From the NCBI RefSeq assembly GCF_003857055.1, contig NZ_QGSZ01000217.1:1-64000 (forward strand): a DNA stretch of 64,000 nucleotides. Reading direction: 5' to 3'. The notes below the pieces were generated by a model. The model had not been told where the DNA came from and did no database searches. It worked only from the letters and a program-made list of their open reading frames with translations. Shown here piece by piece: positions 29,194 through 38,009 of the stretch. Both the position numbers and the translations under genes were made by a program. Each line of letters opens with the position of its first letter. Positions within the stretch are counted from its first letter, which is position 1. Source of the stretch: Micromonospora inaquosa. Lineage in GTDB: Bacteria; Actinomycetota; Actinomycetes; Mycobacteriales; Micromonosporaceae.

Positions 29194-32073
29194 ATGACAC
29201 CTGGGCTGGAAAGCGCATCATCGAGCCCGCGCTTCGTTGGGCGGCGACCACAGTTGGCCCGAATCGGGAGAGCCCAGGCGACTGTGCTGAGCCGGGGCTG
29301 GCAAATGGTTTGTGAGGTGGTCGGAGAGCCGGGCGTCGGCAAGACCCGGTTCGTCCACGAGGCCCTGGCTCGATGCGTCCCCACCGTCCCCTGGGCCGTC
29401 GGGACCTGCTCGCCGGATGAGCGAGGAGTCCCCTTCCACGTGTTTCGACACGCCTTCACCGAGGGGCAGTCACCTCGACGCGGGCTGCGTGCCGGACAGC
29501 CCACTGAGGAGACCTGGGCCGAGTCCGTAGCCGCGGTGCCAGCGGCGCCGGCGCGGGCGTCGGACGCCCGGCGGTTCCGGACGTACCAGCTGGCCCGCCG
29601 ACTGATCGGCCTGGCGGCCCGCGACGGTCTGGTGCTGGTCCTCGACGACCTGCACTGGGCGGATGCCTCCTCCACCGGTCTGATCGCCCACCTCCTGCGC
29701 TATCCGGTGCCCGCCCCGCTGCTGCTCGTGCTCGTCTACCGCCCGCGGCAGATGGCGACAGCGATGCCGTTCGGGCCACCAGATGCCGACGAGCACGTCA
29801 CCGCGGAACCGACGTCACACGATCGGCTCGAACTCCGCCCGCTCAGCCTCGCCGAGGTCGGGCTCCTGCACCCCCACGTCGACCAGGTGGCGCTGCGCGC
29901 CCGGTACGACCTGACCGGCGGCAACCCCGGCTACCTGGCGGTGCTGCCGAACAGTCCCACCTCGAACAGCGCCGACCCGACCCGGGACGCACCGGGTGCC
30001 CGACTGACCGACGCGGCGCTGGCCGTGCTGCGCCGCGAATGGGCGGACCTGCCCCCCGTCGAGCTGACCTGCCTGCGGGCCGGGGCGATCGTCGATGCGC
30101 CCTTCACCGCGGACCTGCTCGCCGAGGTCGCGCAGGTCCCGGCGTCCCGGGCGGTCGAGGCCGGCTGGCGGTTGGCCCGGCTCGACCTGATCCGCCGCGT
30201 ACCCGGCACTGGACGGTTCGCCTTCCGGCACCCGGTGCTGCGGATGGCGGTCGCTCAGGACACCGACCCGGCGTGGCAGGTGAAGGCGTGCGAACGGGCG
30301 CTCACCGCACTGGTCAGACTGGGCGCGCCACCCGCGGATCGGGCCCGCTACGCGGAGCGCCTGCTCTCCCTGCCGAACGGCGGCTGGGCCGACCGCTGCG
30401 TCAACGTGCTCTGCCGGGCCGCGCAGGAGGTCCGGCGCGAGACGCCGGACCTGGCCATCCGCTGGCTGCGGCTGGCGCTGTGTGCGTTGCGACCGACAGC
30501 CGGGCTTACCCAACGTCGCCAGGACGTGTCGCTCGCGCTGGCCCAGATCACCGGGGAGGCGGGGGACCTGGCCGAGAGCAGGGCACTGCTCCAGGAGATC
30601 GTGCCGCTGTTCCCCGCCGACCCGGAGGGACGGCGGGCACAGGCAGTAGCTCTCTGGGCGCGTGTGGAACGTCTGCTCGGCAACTACGCGGAGGCGGCGG
30701 CCATCAGCCGGCGGGAGCTGGCCGCCCTGCCAGCCGGTGCCGGACCCACCGGCGGCTACCGCCTCGCCACCGAGATCGGCGTCGCCGGCATCCTGGCCGG
30801 CCACCCCGTGACCGAGCTGCCCGACGTGCCCAGCGGAGACCTCGGCGGCTCCGGCGCGGACCGGGCCAGCCTGCTGGCCGTCCGCAGTCTGGCCGCCGCA
30901 CACGACGGCGCACTCGACGACGCCCGGGGCCTGCTCGACGCCGGCGCCCGCATCGTCGACTCGCTGCCGGACCGGGACGTGCGAGACCACCCCGACTGCC
31001 TCACCGCACTCGGCCTGAGCGAGTTGTACCTCGAACGGCAGGCCGACGCGGTGCGGCACCTCGACCGAGGGCTGACGCTCGTCCGCGCCTCGCACCGCGA
31101 CGACGGGCTGTGCCAGCTGCTGCTCGGTCGCAGCCAGGTGGCCTACCACGGCGGGCAGTTGAACACCGCCATCGGATTGGCTACCGAGGCGGGCATCGTT
31201 GCCCGACGTATCGGCAGCCACCACCTGCTGAGCTTCGCCCTGGCGTTCGAGGCGGAGGCGACGGCGTGGCGCGGTGGCCTCCGCGACGACGACCGGGCGG
31301 TGGCGCTGGCCCGCAGCGCCGCCGGAATCGCCACCGACCTCACCACCTGGTGCGGTCGGACCGCCGCGACGGCGCTGGCGACCGCGGCGCTGCTGTCGGG
31401 TGATCCGGCGACCTGCGCGGAACTGGTGCTCTCGGCCGGCGGCGACAGCCGACTCAGCCGTCTCCAGACGTCCCTCCGGCCCAGGTGGTACGAGCTGCTC
31501 TGCGCCGCCGCGCTCGCCGCCGGGGAGGTGGATGACGCCGAACGGCAGGCGCGGCTGGCGATGGCCGAGGCGGATCAGATCGGTCTGCGCGGGCAGCGGG
31601 GCTTCGCCGAATCGGCGTACGGCGAGGTGTTGCTCGCCCGCGGCGAGGTCCGGGCGGCGCTGCCGCACCTGGAGACCGCGGCCGACCTGTTCCGGGCCGG
31701 CGGGATGGTGCTGCGGCGCAGCCTCGCGCTGGCCTCCCTGGCCCGGGCGGCGGAAGCCGCGGACCAGACCGGCCTGGCGGCGCGGGCCCGCCGCCGGGCG
31801 CTGGAGCTGGCCGGGTGGTGCGGAACGGAACGGGTCGGCCTGCGGCTGGCCCGTCCGGTCGGCCCGCGCGAGGTCGCCGCCCTGACCGACCGGGAGTGGC
31901 GGATCGCGCGGCTGGCGGCGACCGGGGCCACCAGCCGACTGATCGGCCGGCAGCTGAACATCAGCCCCCGCACGGTGGAGGCGCACCTGACCCGCATCTA
32001 CCGAAAGGCGGGCGTCGCCTCCCGATCGGGTCTGGTCGCCTGGGTCGCTCGATTCGATGACACCGATCGATGA
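29194..32073 (+). CDS. LuxR-type regulator with AAA/STAND ATPase domain
   Basis: About 959 residues from ATG 29194; GTG 29146 is an alternative. The N-terminus carries FVGRRPQL then Walker A VVGEPGVGKTRFVHEA and Walker B LVLVLDDLHWAD, typical of large ATP-dependent LuxR regulators. The long middle is TPR-like and helical. The C-terminus is a LuxR helix-turn-helix: LTDREWRIARLAATGATSRL then RQLNISPRTVEAHL and TRIYRKAGVASR. Such proteins often act as pathway-specific activators of secondary metabolism. It is the first plus-strand gene of the RiPP cluster and probably controls it. Confidence 0.9.
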   Translation: MTPGLESASSSPRFVGRRPQLARIGRAQATVLSRGWQMVCEVVGEPGVGKTRFVHEALARCVPTVPWAVGTCSPDERGVPFHVFRHAFTEGQSPRRGLRAGQPTEETWAESVAAVPAAPARASDARRFRTYQLARRLIGLAARDGLVLVLDDLHWADASSTGLIAHLLRYPVPAPLLLVLVYRPRQMATAMPFGPPDADEHVTAEPTSHDRLELRPLSLAEVGLLHPHVDQVALRARYDLTGGNPGYLAVLPNSPTSNSADPTRDAPGARLTDAALAVLRREWADLPPVELTCLRAGAIVDAPFTADLLAEVAQVPASRAVEAGWRLARLDLIRRVPGTGRFAFRHPVLRMAVAQDTDPAWQVKACERALTALVRLGAPPADRARYAERLLSLPNGGWADRCVNVLCRAAQEVRRETPDLAIRWLRLALCALRPTAGLTQRRQDVSLALAQITGEAGDLAESRALLQEIVPLFPADPEGRRAQAVALWARVERLLGNYAEAAAISRRELAALPAGAGPTGGYRLATEIGVAGILAGHPVTELPDVPSGDLGGSGADRASLLAVRSLAAAHDGALDDARGLLDAGARIVDSLPDRDVRDHPDCLTALGLSELYLERQADAVRHLDRGLTLVRASHRDDGLCQLLLGRSQVAYHGGQLNTAIGLATEAGIVARRIGSHHLLSFALAFEAEATAWRGGLRDDDRAVALARSAAGIATDLTTWCGRTAATALATAALLSGDPATCAELVLSAGGDSRLSRLQTSLRPRWYELLCAAALAAGEVDDAERQARLAMAEADQIGLRGQRGFAESAYGEVLLARGEVRAALPHLETAADLFRAGGMVLRRSLALASLARAAEAADQTGLAARARRRALELAGWCGTERVGLRLARPVGPREVAALTDREWRIARLAATGATSRLIGRQLNISPRTVEAHLTRIYRKAGVASRSGLVAWVARFDDTDR

Positions 32074-32224
32074 CCGCGATGCGGGCCGGATGACGTCATT
32101 CGGTGCAACGTCGACAGGCCGAGCAGCACGAGGCCACGCCGCCACCGTCGTGGCCCGACAGCCGCTCACATACTCGACTGCATCCGGTGCGATTCCCGTG
32201 GGCCGGTGGTGGATGGAGGACGAG

Positions 32225-33250
32225 ATGCTGCGCAGAAGGTCCGTCAGGAGCCCGCGTACCCTCGCCGCGCCGGTGCCGGCGATGCCGTTCGCCGCCGCCA
32301 CGGTGGCGCTGCTCGTGCTGACCGGCTGTGGTGGCGAGCCGGTGGACGCGGCCACCCCGGCGCCCCACGGTTCGGCCGCTTTCGGGCGGGACCGGGCCGC
32401 GCTGGTGCTCACCGCCTTCGACCAGGCCGATTCGGCCGCCTCGGTGGCCGGTGACGTCGAGGCGCTGCGGGCCCAGGAGGTGTCGCCCTCGCTGGACCTC
32501 AGCATCGCCGCTATCCGTCGGGCCGAGTACAACCAGCGGCCACAACCGTCCTTCCAGCACATCAACCCGGTCTTCGCGGTGCCACCGGGCGAACCGTCCT
32601 GCTTCCTCGCCACGGCCACTCTCCGGTTGACCGGCTCGGAGCTGGCCCCCACCGACGTCAGCCAGTTCGTGCGTGGAGCCGACGGCCAGTGGAAGCTCAG
32701 CCACAACGTTCAGGTCACCCAACCTTCGCTGGTGGTCGCCCGGAGCATTGACGGGCAGCCGGCCACCGCGGGCGGCGCCGCCCTGGACGAGACCAGCCGT
32801 CGGGCCCTCGCCGCCGAGGTGTTCGCCCGCAGCATCGGGTCCACGACGGGCAACCGGACCCTCATCGCGTCGAGCCCGCTGCTCGACGGCCAGTTCGCCG
32901 GCGGTTGGGAGGTCTACGGGCAGCAACTCGCCGGTGCCGGCGCGGCGGTGCAGCGGACGATGGACCGCGCGGAATGGTCCGACTGCGCGGTAGCGGTGCC
33001 GACCGGCACGCTCACGTTTCTGACGATCCACGCCACCGACACGCTGCGTCCGGCGCCGGACGGCCCGGCCACCGTCCGGTTGGAGCCGCAGAGCCCGGAT
33101 CTGATCGCCACCGGTCATCGGACGGCGGCCAGCGGAAAGTCGATCCGGGTCACCCGGGTGGAGACCTTCGCGCTGCTCGTGCCGGCGCAGACCGTCGGCA
33201 CCTCGGTGCTGGGGCTCAACGACACCGCGTTGACAGTCACCGTCGGCTGA
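32225..33250 (+). CDS. Putative lipoprotein in RiPP cluster
   Basis: 341 residues from ATG 32225, with GGAGG five bases upstream. The N-terminus has a basic start (MLRRRSVRSPR), a hydrophobic core (AAATVALLVL) and LTGC, a lipobox, so it should be a lipid-anchored extracellular protein. The remainder has no recognised catalytic motif and contains paired beta-type segments. It lies just before the cyclodehydratase gene and may work in export, immunity or surface docking of the product; this is position-based only. Confidence 0.75.
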   Translation: MLRRRSVRSPRTLAAPVPAMPFAAATVALLVLTGCGGEPVDAATPAPHGSAAFGRDRAALVLTAFDQADSAASVAGDVEALRAQEVSPSLDLSIAAIRRAEYNQRPQPSFQHINPVFAVPPGEPSCFLATATLRLTGSELAPTDVSQFVRGADGQWKLSHNVQVTQPSLVVARSIDGQPATAGGAALDETSRRALAAEVFARSIGSTTGNRTLIASSPLLDGQFAGGWEVYGQQLAGAGAAVQRTMDRAEWSDCAVAVPTGTLTFLTIHATDTLRPAPDGPATVRLEPQSPDLIATGHRTAASGKSIRVTRVETFALLVPAQTVGTSVLGLNDTALTVTVG

Positions 33251-33389
33251 CCCCGCCGTGCAGCTTCCACGGCGACGGCAGAAACCGGTGGCATCACTCG
33301 GATCGGGGCGCACCGGACCGCGACGATGGCAGCAGCCGTGATCCGGGCGGGACCCCTCGGTCCGGCCACCAGGCTCGGGAGGAACCCAG

Positions 33390-35666
33390 ATGTGGCGTCC
33401 GCGCTTCCGAACGGACTACGTGCCGGTGCGGCTGCCCGACGGCCCGCTGGTGGTGCTGGGGGAGACCCGCAGCCTACTCATCGACGACCCGGTCGCCGCG
33501 GACCTGGCCGAACAGCTCGACGGTGCCGCGCCGCTGGCCGACGTGGTGGCTCGGCTGGCCACCCGACACCCGGTCGCCGCCGTCGCCGCAGCCCTCGCCC
33601 GGCTGCGCGACCACGGCCTGCTGGTGTCCGGTCCGACGCACACCTCGGCGGCCGAGGCCGCAGGCTGGGACGCACGGGGTGTCCCGCCCGACGTCGGACG
33701 GCGGTGGATGGCCGGGGGACCGGTCACCATCGTGGACCTCGGCGCGCCCGGGTTGGCCGAGACCGCCGACGCGCTGCGTGCCCTCGGGCTCGCTGCGACA
33801 GTGGTCGGGCCGGACGCACCGGATCCCGGCCCGGCCACCGCCCAGGTGCTGGTGCTGCCGTCGTCGATGCTCGACCCTCGGCTGGCGCTGTTCAACGACC
33901 GGCAGCTCGCCACCGGTCGCGCGTGGACCTTGGCCCGGCCACACGGCAACGTCGTCTTCCTCGGCCCGCACCTCGTGCCGGGCCGCACCGGTTGCTGGGC
34001 CTGCCTGCGGCAACGCTGGCAGGAAAACGAACAGGTGAACGCCTTTCTCGACGGGCAGGACCTGGCCGGTCCGCTGCCCCAGCCCGGCCGCGCGGTCCTG
34101 CCCGGACTGGCCACCATGGCGGCGGGGCTGCTCGCCGCCGAACTCGCGGTGCTCGCCGTCCGGGGCGTCTCGCCCCGACTCACCGGGCGGATGGTCGCAG
34201 TGGACACCCGGGACCTGAGCACGGAAAGCCACCAACTGGTACGCCAGCCGCAGTGCCCCGCCTGCGGTGACCCGGACCTCGTCCGCAAGGCCGAGCCACG
34301 GATCGACCTGCCACCGAGCGGCGCCCAGCCCAGCCGGCCCGGGGACTCCCGCACCAGGGAACCCGCCGAGGCGTACGCCTCGCTTGTCCACCACGTCAGC
34401 CGGTATCTGGGCGTGGTGAGCCGGCTGACCCCGCTGGAGGCGACCGACAACGGGGTCACCCACACGTACTCCGCCGGGCACAACTTCGCCCAGCCCCGCC
34501 AGCTCGCCGCGTTGCGCCGCAACCTGCGCGGGCAGAGCGGCGGCAAGGGCCGGACCGACCTGCAGGCCCGGATGAGCGCGGTCGGCGAAGCGGTGGAGCG
34601 CTACTGCGGGGTGTGGCGCGGCGACCGCCCGGTGCACCGGGCGTCCTACCGGCAGTTGGGCCCGGACCGCGCGGTGCACCTGCGGGAGCTGCTGCTGTTC
34701 TCGGAACGCCAGTACGCCGACCGGGACCGGCTCAACCGCGACCTGGGTCACCTGCACCGCGTTCCCCGCCCGCTGCCCGACGAGGTGGAGCTGGACTGGA
34801 CCACGGGTTGGTCGCTGACCCGGGAGACGCCGCGCGAGCTGCCCGCCGCGCACTGCTGGTACGGGCATCCGGAGCTGACCGGGCTGGGAGTGTGCTCGGC
34901 CGACTCGAACGGCTGCGCGGCCGGCGGCACCCTGTCCGAGGCGATCCTGCAGGGCTTCTGCGAACTCGTGGAGCGCGACAGCGTGGCCCTGTGGTGGTAC
35001 CACCGATCCCGGATGCCCGGCGTGGACCTCGCCTCGTTCGGCGACCCGTGGACGGCCGCCTGCGTCGACCATCACGCCACCGCCCTGGGCCGCGAGCTGT
35101 GGGCCCTCGACCTGACCGCCGACGTGGGTGTACCCACGTTCGCGGCGGTGTCCCGTCGGGTCGACCGAGGGCCGGAGGACGTCCTGGTCGGCTTCGGCGC
35201 GCACCTGGACGCGGGGGTCGCGCTGACCCGGGCGCTCACCGAGGTGAACCAGTTCCTGCCCGCCGTCGCCGGACCCGCCTCCGCCCGCAACCGGTACGGC
35301 GTCGACGACCCGGACACCGCGCGCTGGTTCGGCACCGTGCGGGTGGCCGACCAGCAGTGGCTCGCCCCAGACCCCGGTCGACCGCTGCGCACCGCGGCGG
35401 ACCACCCGGCGCTGACCACCGGCGACGTCGGGGATGACGTGCGCCGGTGCGTACGCCGGGCGGAGCAGGCCGGCCTGGAGGTGATCGTCGTCGACCAGTC
35501 CCGTCCGGATGTCGACCTGGCGGTGGTGAAAGTCGTCGTGCCGGGACTGCGGCACTTCTGGCGCCGGCTCGGTCCCGGCCGGCTGTGGGACGTGCCGGCC
35601 CACCTCGGCCGCAGTCCGCTGGCCGCCGACGAGACGTCGGCGAATCCGCTGAACGTCTTCTTCTAG
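33390..35666 (+). CDS. Fused TOMM cyclodehydratase (E1-like protein plus YcaO)
   Basis: 758 residues. The first 85 residues form a PqqD-like RiPP recognition element (LPDGPLVVLGETRSLLIDDP, then LARLRDHGLLV). An E1-like region follows, with zinc Cys pairs at C202/C205 (GCWAC) and C289/C292 (CPAC). The YcaO domain runs from about 340: SAVGEAVERYCG, NGCAAGGTLSEAILQGFCEL and VERDSVALWWY contain the ATP- and magnesium-binding residues. It should convert Cys, Ser or Thr of the precursor to azolines. The C-terminus is ETSANPLNVFF, not the PxPxP of many YcaO cyclodehydratases. GGGAGG precedes the ATG. Cys-rich precursor 1 is the likely substrate. Confidence 0.92.
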   Translation: MWRPRFRTDYVPVRLPDGPLVVLGETRSLLIDDPVAADLAEQLDGAAPLADVVARLATRHPVAAVAAALARLRDHGLLVSGPTHTSAAEAAGWDARGVPPDVGRRWMAGGPVTIVDLGAPGLAETADALRALGLAATVVGPDAPDPGPATAQVLVLPSSMLDPRLALFNDRQLATGRAWTLARPHGNVVFLGPHLVPGRTGCWACLRQRWQENEQVNAFLDGQDLAGPLPQPGRAVLPGLATMAAGLLAAELAVLAVRGVSPRLTGRMVAVDTRDLSTESHQLVRQPQCPACGDPDLVRKAEPRIDLPPSGAQPSRPGDSRTREPAEAYASLVHHVSRYLGVVSRLTPLEATDNGVTHTYSAGHNFAQPRQLAALRRNLRGQSGGKGRTDLQARMSAVGEAVERYCGVWRGDRPVHRASYRQLGPDRAVHLRELLLFSERQYADRDRLNRDLGHLHRVPRPLPDEVELDWTTGWSLTRETPRELPAAHCWYGHPELTGLGVCSADSNGCAAGGTLSEAILQGFCELVERDSVALWWYHRSRMPGVDLASFGDPWTAACVDHHATALGRELWALDLTADVGVPTFAAVSRRVDRGPEDVLVGFGAHLDAGVALTRALTEVNQFLPAVAGPASARNRYGVDDPDTARWFGTVRVADQQWLAPDPGRPLRTAADHPALTTGDVGDDVRRCVRRAEQAGLEVIVVDQSRPDVDLAVVKVVVPGLRHFWRRLGPGRLWDVPAHLGRSPLAADETSANPLNVFF

Positions 35667-35739
35667 CCGGCGACCCCGGGACCGTGGGAAGGATGTGGGG
35701 GATGACCACCGTGGTGGACCCGGCCGGTCGGCGACCGTC

Positions 35740-37203
35740 GTGAGCGGCTCCGTCGGCGGTCCGCCGATTCAGGAGTCGTACCGGCTGCGCCGTGACGCGG
35801 AGCTGCGGCTCGGTGAGGACGGCGCGCTGACGCTGCGGCAGACCCGCTTCCAACTCACCCTGGAGCAACCGGGCATGGGCCGGCGGGCGCTGCTGCTGCG
35901 GCTCGCCGCCGACTGGGTCAACGACGTCGAGGTCGGCCGGCTGATCAGCGGCCTGGAGGGGGAGAACCGGGTGTTGCCCGCGCAGTTGCTGCTGCGCCGG
36001 CTGCTCGCCCACTCCTGGCTGGAGCGCCGCGTCCAGGTCGACGATCGGCCACTGCTCGACCTGGTGCCCACCGGCCTGGGTCGGGGCAGTCTGCCGGAGA
36101 CCCGCCTGCACACCCCGGGGGTCCGCTATCGGCTCTCCCGTTTCGCCACCCTTCAGCACGAACGGGGCATGCTGGTGGCCGCGTCGCCGCTGAGCACCCT
36201 CGTCGTCGGCTGCGCCGACGCCGCCCTCGGCGCGGTGCTGGCCGCCGCCGTGCCGGGCGTCGGACCCGAGGCGGTGGCCCGCACGCTCGGCGTGCCGCCG
36301 GAGGTCGCCGGGCGTGTGCTCGACGAGTTGGCCACCGCCCGGGTCCTGGTCACCGACGCCGAGTTCGAGGCGGAGTGCGACGAGGCGCCGCTGGCCTACT
36401 GGTCGCCGGAGGAGCTGCGGCTGCACCACCGCTCCCGCGCCGGCCGGCACGCGCTGCCGGTGGGCGGCACCTACCGGATGCGGGAGCGTTTCGCCCCGCA
36501 ACCACTGCGCCGCCCGTACCAAGGGAGTCGGGCGGTCGAGCTGCCACTGCCGGACCTGGCGACGATCGCCAAGGCGGACCCCTCGTTCAGCCAGGTGGTC
36601 GCGGACCGGCGCAGCGTGCGCGACCACGACGACGCCGCGCCGCTTCCCCTGGAACGGCTGGCGGAATTCCTGTACCGGTCGCAGCACACCACCGCCGTCG
36701 GCGAGGCCGGCGGGCAGGAGATCGGCCACCGGCCCTACCCGGGCGGCGGCGGCGTCTACGAACTGGAGATCTATCCGCTGGTCGCGCGCTGCGCCGGCCT
36801 CGATCCCGGGCTCTACCACTACGACCCGGTCGGGCACCGGCTGGAGCCGGTCGCCGCCTGGGGAGCGGCCGCCGACCGGCTGCTGGCGTACGCCCGGGCG
36901 TCCGGCGCCCTGCCTCGGCCGCCGCAGACGGTCCTGGTGGTCACCGCCCGCGTGCAGCGGCTCATGTGGAAGTACGAAGGGATGAGCTACGCGATGATTC
37001 TCAAGGACGCCGGTGTGCTGACCCAGCAGATGTATCTCGTCGCCACCGCCATGGGGCTGGCGCCGTGCGCCCTCGGTGCCGGGGACTCGCAGGCCTTCGC
37101 CGAGTTGTCCGGGCTCGACCCGCTGGTCGAGCCGAGCGTGGCCGATTTCCTGCTCGGCTCGCGCCGCGCCACCGGCCCGGCCGCGGCGGAGGGTCGGCCA
37201 TGA
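35740..37203 (+). CDS. SagB-type FMN-dependent dehydrogenase
   Basis: 487 residues from GTG 35740. The C-terminal half is the nitroreductase-like SagB domain: VADRRSVRDHDDAAPLPLER, HRPYPGGGGVYELEIYPLVA, GMSYAMILKDAGVLTQQMYL and VATAMGLAPCALGAGDS. This domain oxidises azolines to azoles with FMN. The N-terminal 240 residues appear as RRE-like wings (LLLRLAADWVNDVEVGRLIS; RTLGVPPEVAGRVLDELAT) that may bind the precursor. Directly follows the cyclodehydratase and overlaps the next gene by ATGA, so it is part of the core operon. Confidence 0.9.
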   Translation: MSGSVGGPPIQESYRLRRDAELRLGEDGALTLRQTRFQLTLEQPGMGRRALLLRLAADWVNDVEVGRLISGLEGENRVLPAQLLLRRLLAHSWLERRVQVDDRPLLDLVPTGLGRGSLPETRLHTPGVRYRLSRFATLQHERGMLVAASPLSTLVVGCADAALGAVLAAAVPGVGPEAVARTLGVPPEVAGRVLDELATARVLVTDAEFEAECDEAPLAYWSPEELRLHHRSRAGRHALPVGGTYRMRERFAPQPLRRPYQGSRAVELPLPDLATIAKADPSFSQVVADRRSVRDHDDAAPLPLERLAEFLYRSQHTTAVGEAGGQEIGHRPYPGGGGVYELEIYPLVARCAGLDPGLYHYDPVGHRLEPVAAWGAAADRLLAYARASGALPRPPQTVLVVTARVQRLMWKYEGMSYAMILKDAGVLTQQMYLVATAMGLAPCALGAGDSQAFAELSGLDPLVEPSVADFLLGSRRATGPAAAEGRP

Positions 37204-38009
37204 AGTTCCGGCGGCAGGCTCTGCGCCAGTTGGAGGCGCCCGAGCAACTGGACCGGGCGGTCCGGCTGACCACCGTGCCGAACTGGTTGGCCACCACCGC
37301 GCTGGTCATCGTCGTGGTCGCCGCCGGGGTCTGGTCGGTACGCACGGTGGTGCCCCGGACCGTCGAGGCGGCCGGGGTGCTGATCCACTCGAACGGGATC
37401 TCCGCCCTCGACGCGCTCGATGCCGGTCAGGTCACCAAGGTGTGGGCGTCACCGCACCAGCGGGTGCCGAAGGGAATGCCCCTCTACAGCCTGCGCACGA
37501 CGGACGGCAAGGTGCGGGTGGAGACCGCGCCGGGTGACGCGTACGTCGTCGCCTGGCTGGTCTCGGAAGGCGAGATCGTCACCCCGGGGACACACCTGGC
37601 CGACCTGGAACGGCTCGACACCGCCGGGGACGCGTTGCAGGCGGTCGTCTACGCCCCCGCCGTCGCCGCGCCGCTGCTGCAACCCGGCGTGTCCGTCGAG
37701 GTGGCCGCCGCGGCCGCGCCGCGCAACGTGTTCGGCACCCTGGCCGGCCAGGTCACCACGGTCGGCGCGTTCCCGGAGACCGAGGCCTCGCTGCGTGCCT
37801 TCCTGGGCACCGGGCCGGACGTCCGGCGGCTGCTCGCCCGTGGCAGCGTGGTGCGGGTGACGGTGGCCCTGGAGCCCGACCCGGCCGCCCCGGGCGGTCT
37901 GCGCTGGACGAAGTCCCCGCCGCCGTTCCAGCTCAACTCGGCCAGCGAGGTCACCGCCTGGTTCACAGTGGACCGGGAACACCCGATCGACTGGTTGCTG
38001 CGGCGATGA
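37200..38009 (+). CDS. NHLM-type secretion protein (HlyD-like membrane fusion)
   Basis: 269 residues. ATG overlaps the SagB stop. One membrane helix near the N-terminus (NWLATTALVIVVVAAGVWSV), then beta-rich periplasmic-type modules with HlyD-like lipoyl motifs (AGQVTKVWASPHQRVPKGMP; PGDAYVVAWLVSEGEIVTPG). It should connect the ABC exporters to the outside. It belongs with NHLM bacteriocin secretion proteins that accompany NHLP leader peptides, and overlaps the C39 exporter start by ATGA. Confidence 0.85.
   Translation: MKFRRQALRQLEAPEQLDRAVRLTTVPNWLATTALVIVVVAAGVWSVRTVVPRTVEAAGVLIHSNGISALDALDAGQVTKVWASPHQRVPKGMPLYSLRTTDGKVRVETAPGDAYVVAWLVSEGEIVTPGTHLADLERLDTAGDALQAVVYAPAVAAPLLQPGVSVEVAAAAAPRNVFGTLAGQVTTVGAFPETEASLRAFLGTGPDVRRLLARGSVVRVTVALEPDPAAPGGLRWTKSPPPFQLNSASEVTAWFTVDREHPIDWLLRR

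Noticed and set aside
29815..32706. 963-codon minus-strand open frame opposite the LuxR regulator
   Set aside because: No recognisable domain; the plus strand has clear Walker and LuxR motifs, and antisense open frames are expected at this GC content.
33474..35603. Minus-strand open frame opposite the cyclodehydratase
   Set aside because: Same reason: antisense of a gene with clear E1-like and YcaO motifs.
35693..35743. Small open frame MWGMTTVVDPAGRRPS before the SagB gene
   Set aside because: Too short to judge and partly explained by the overlap that positions the SagB GTG start; no leader-peptide features.
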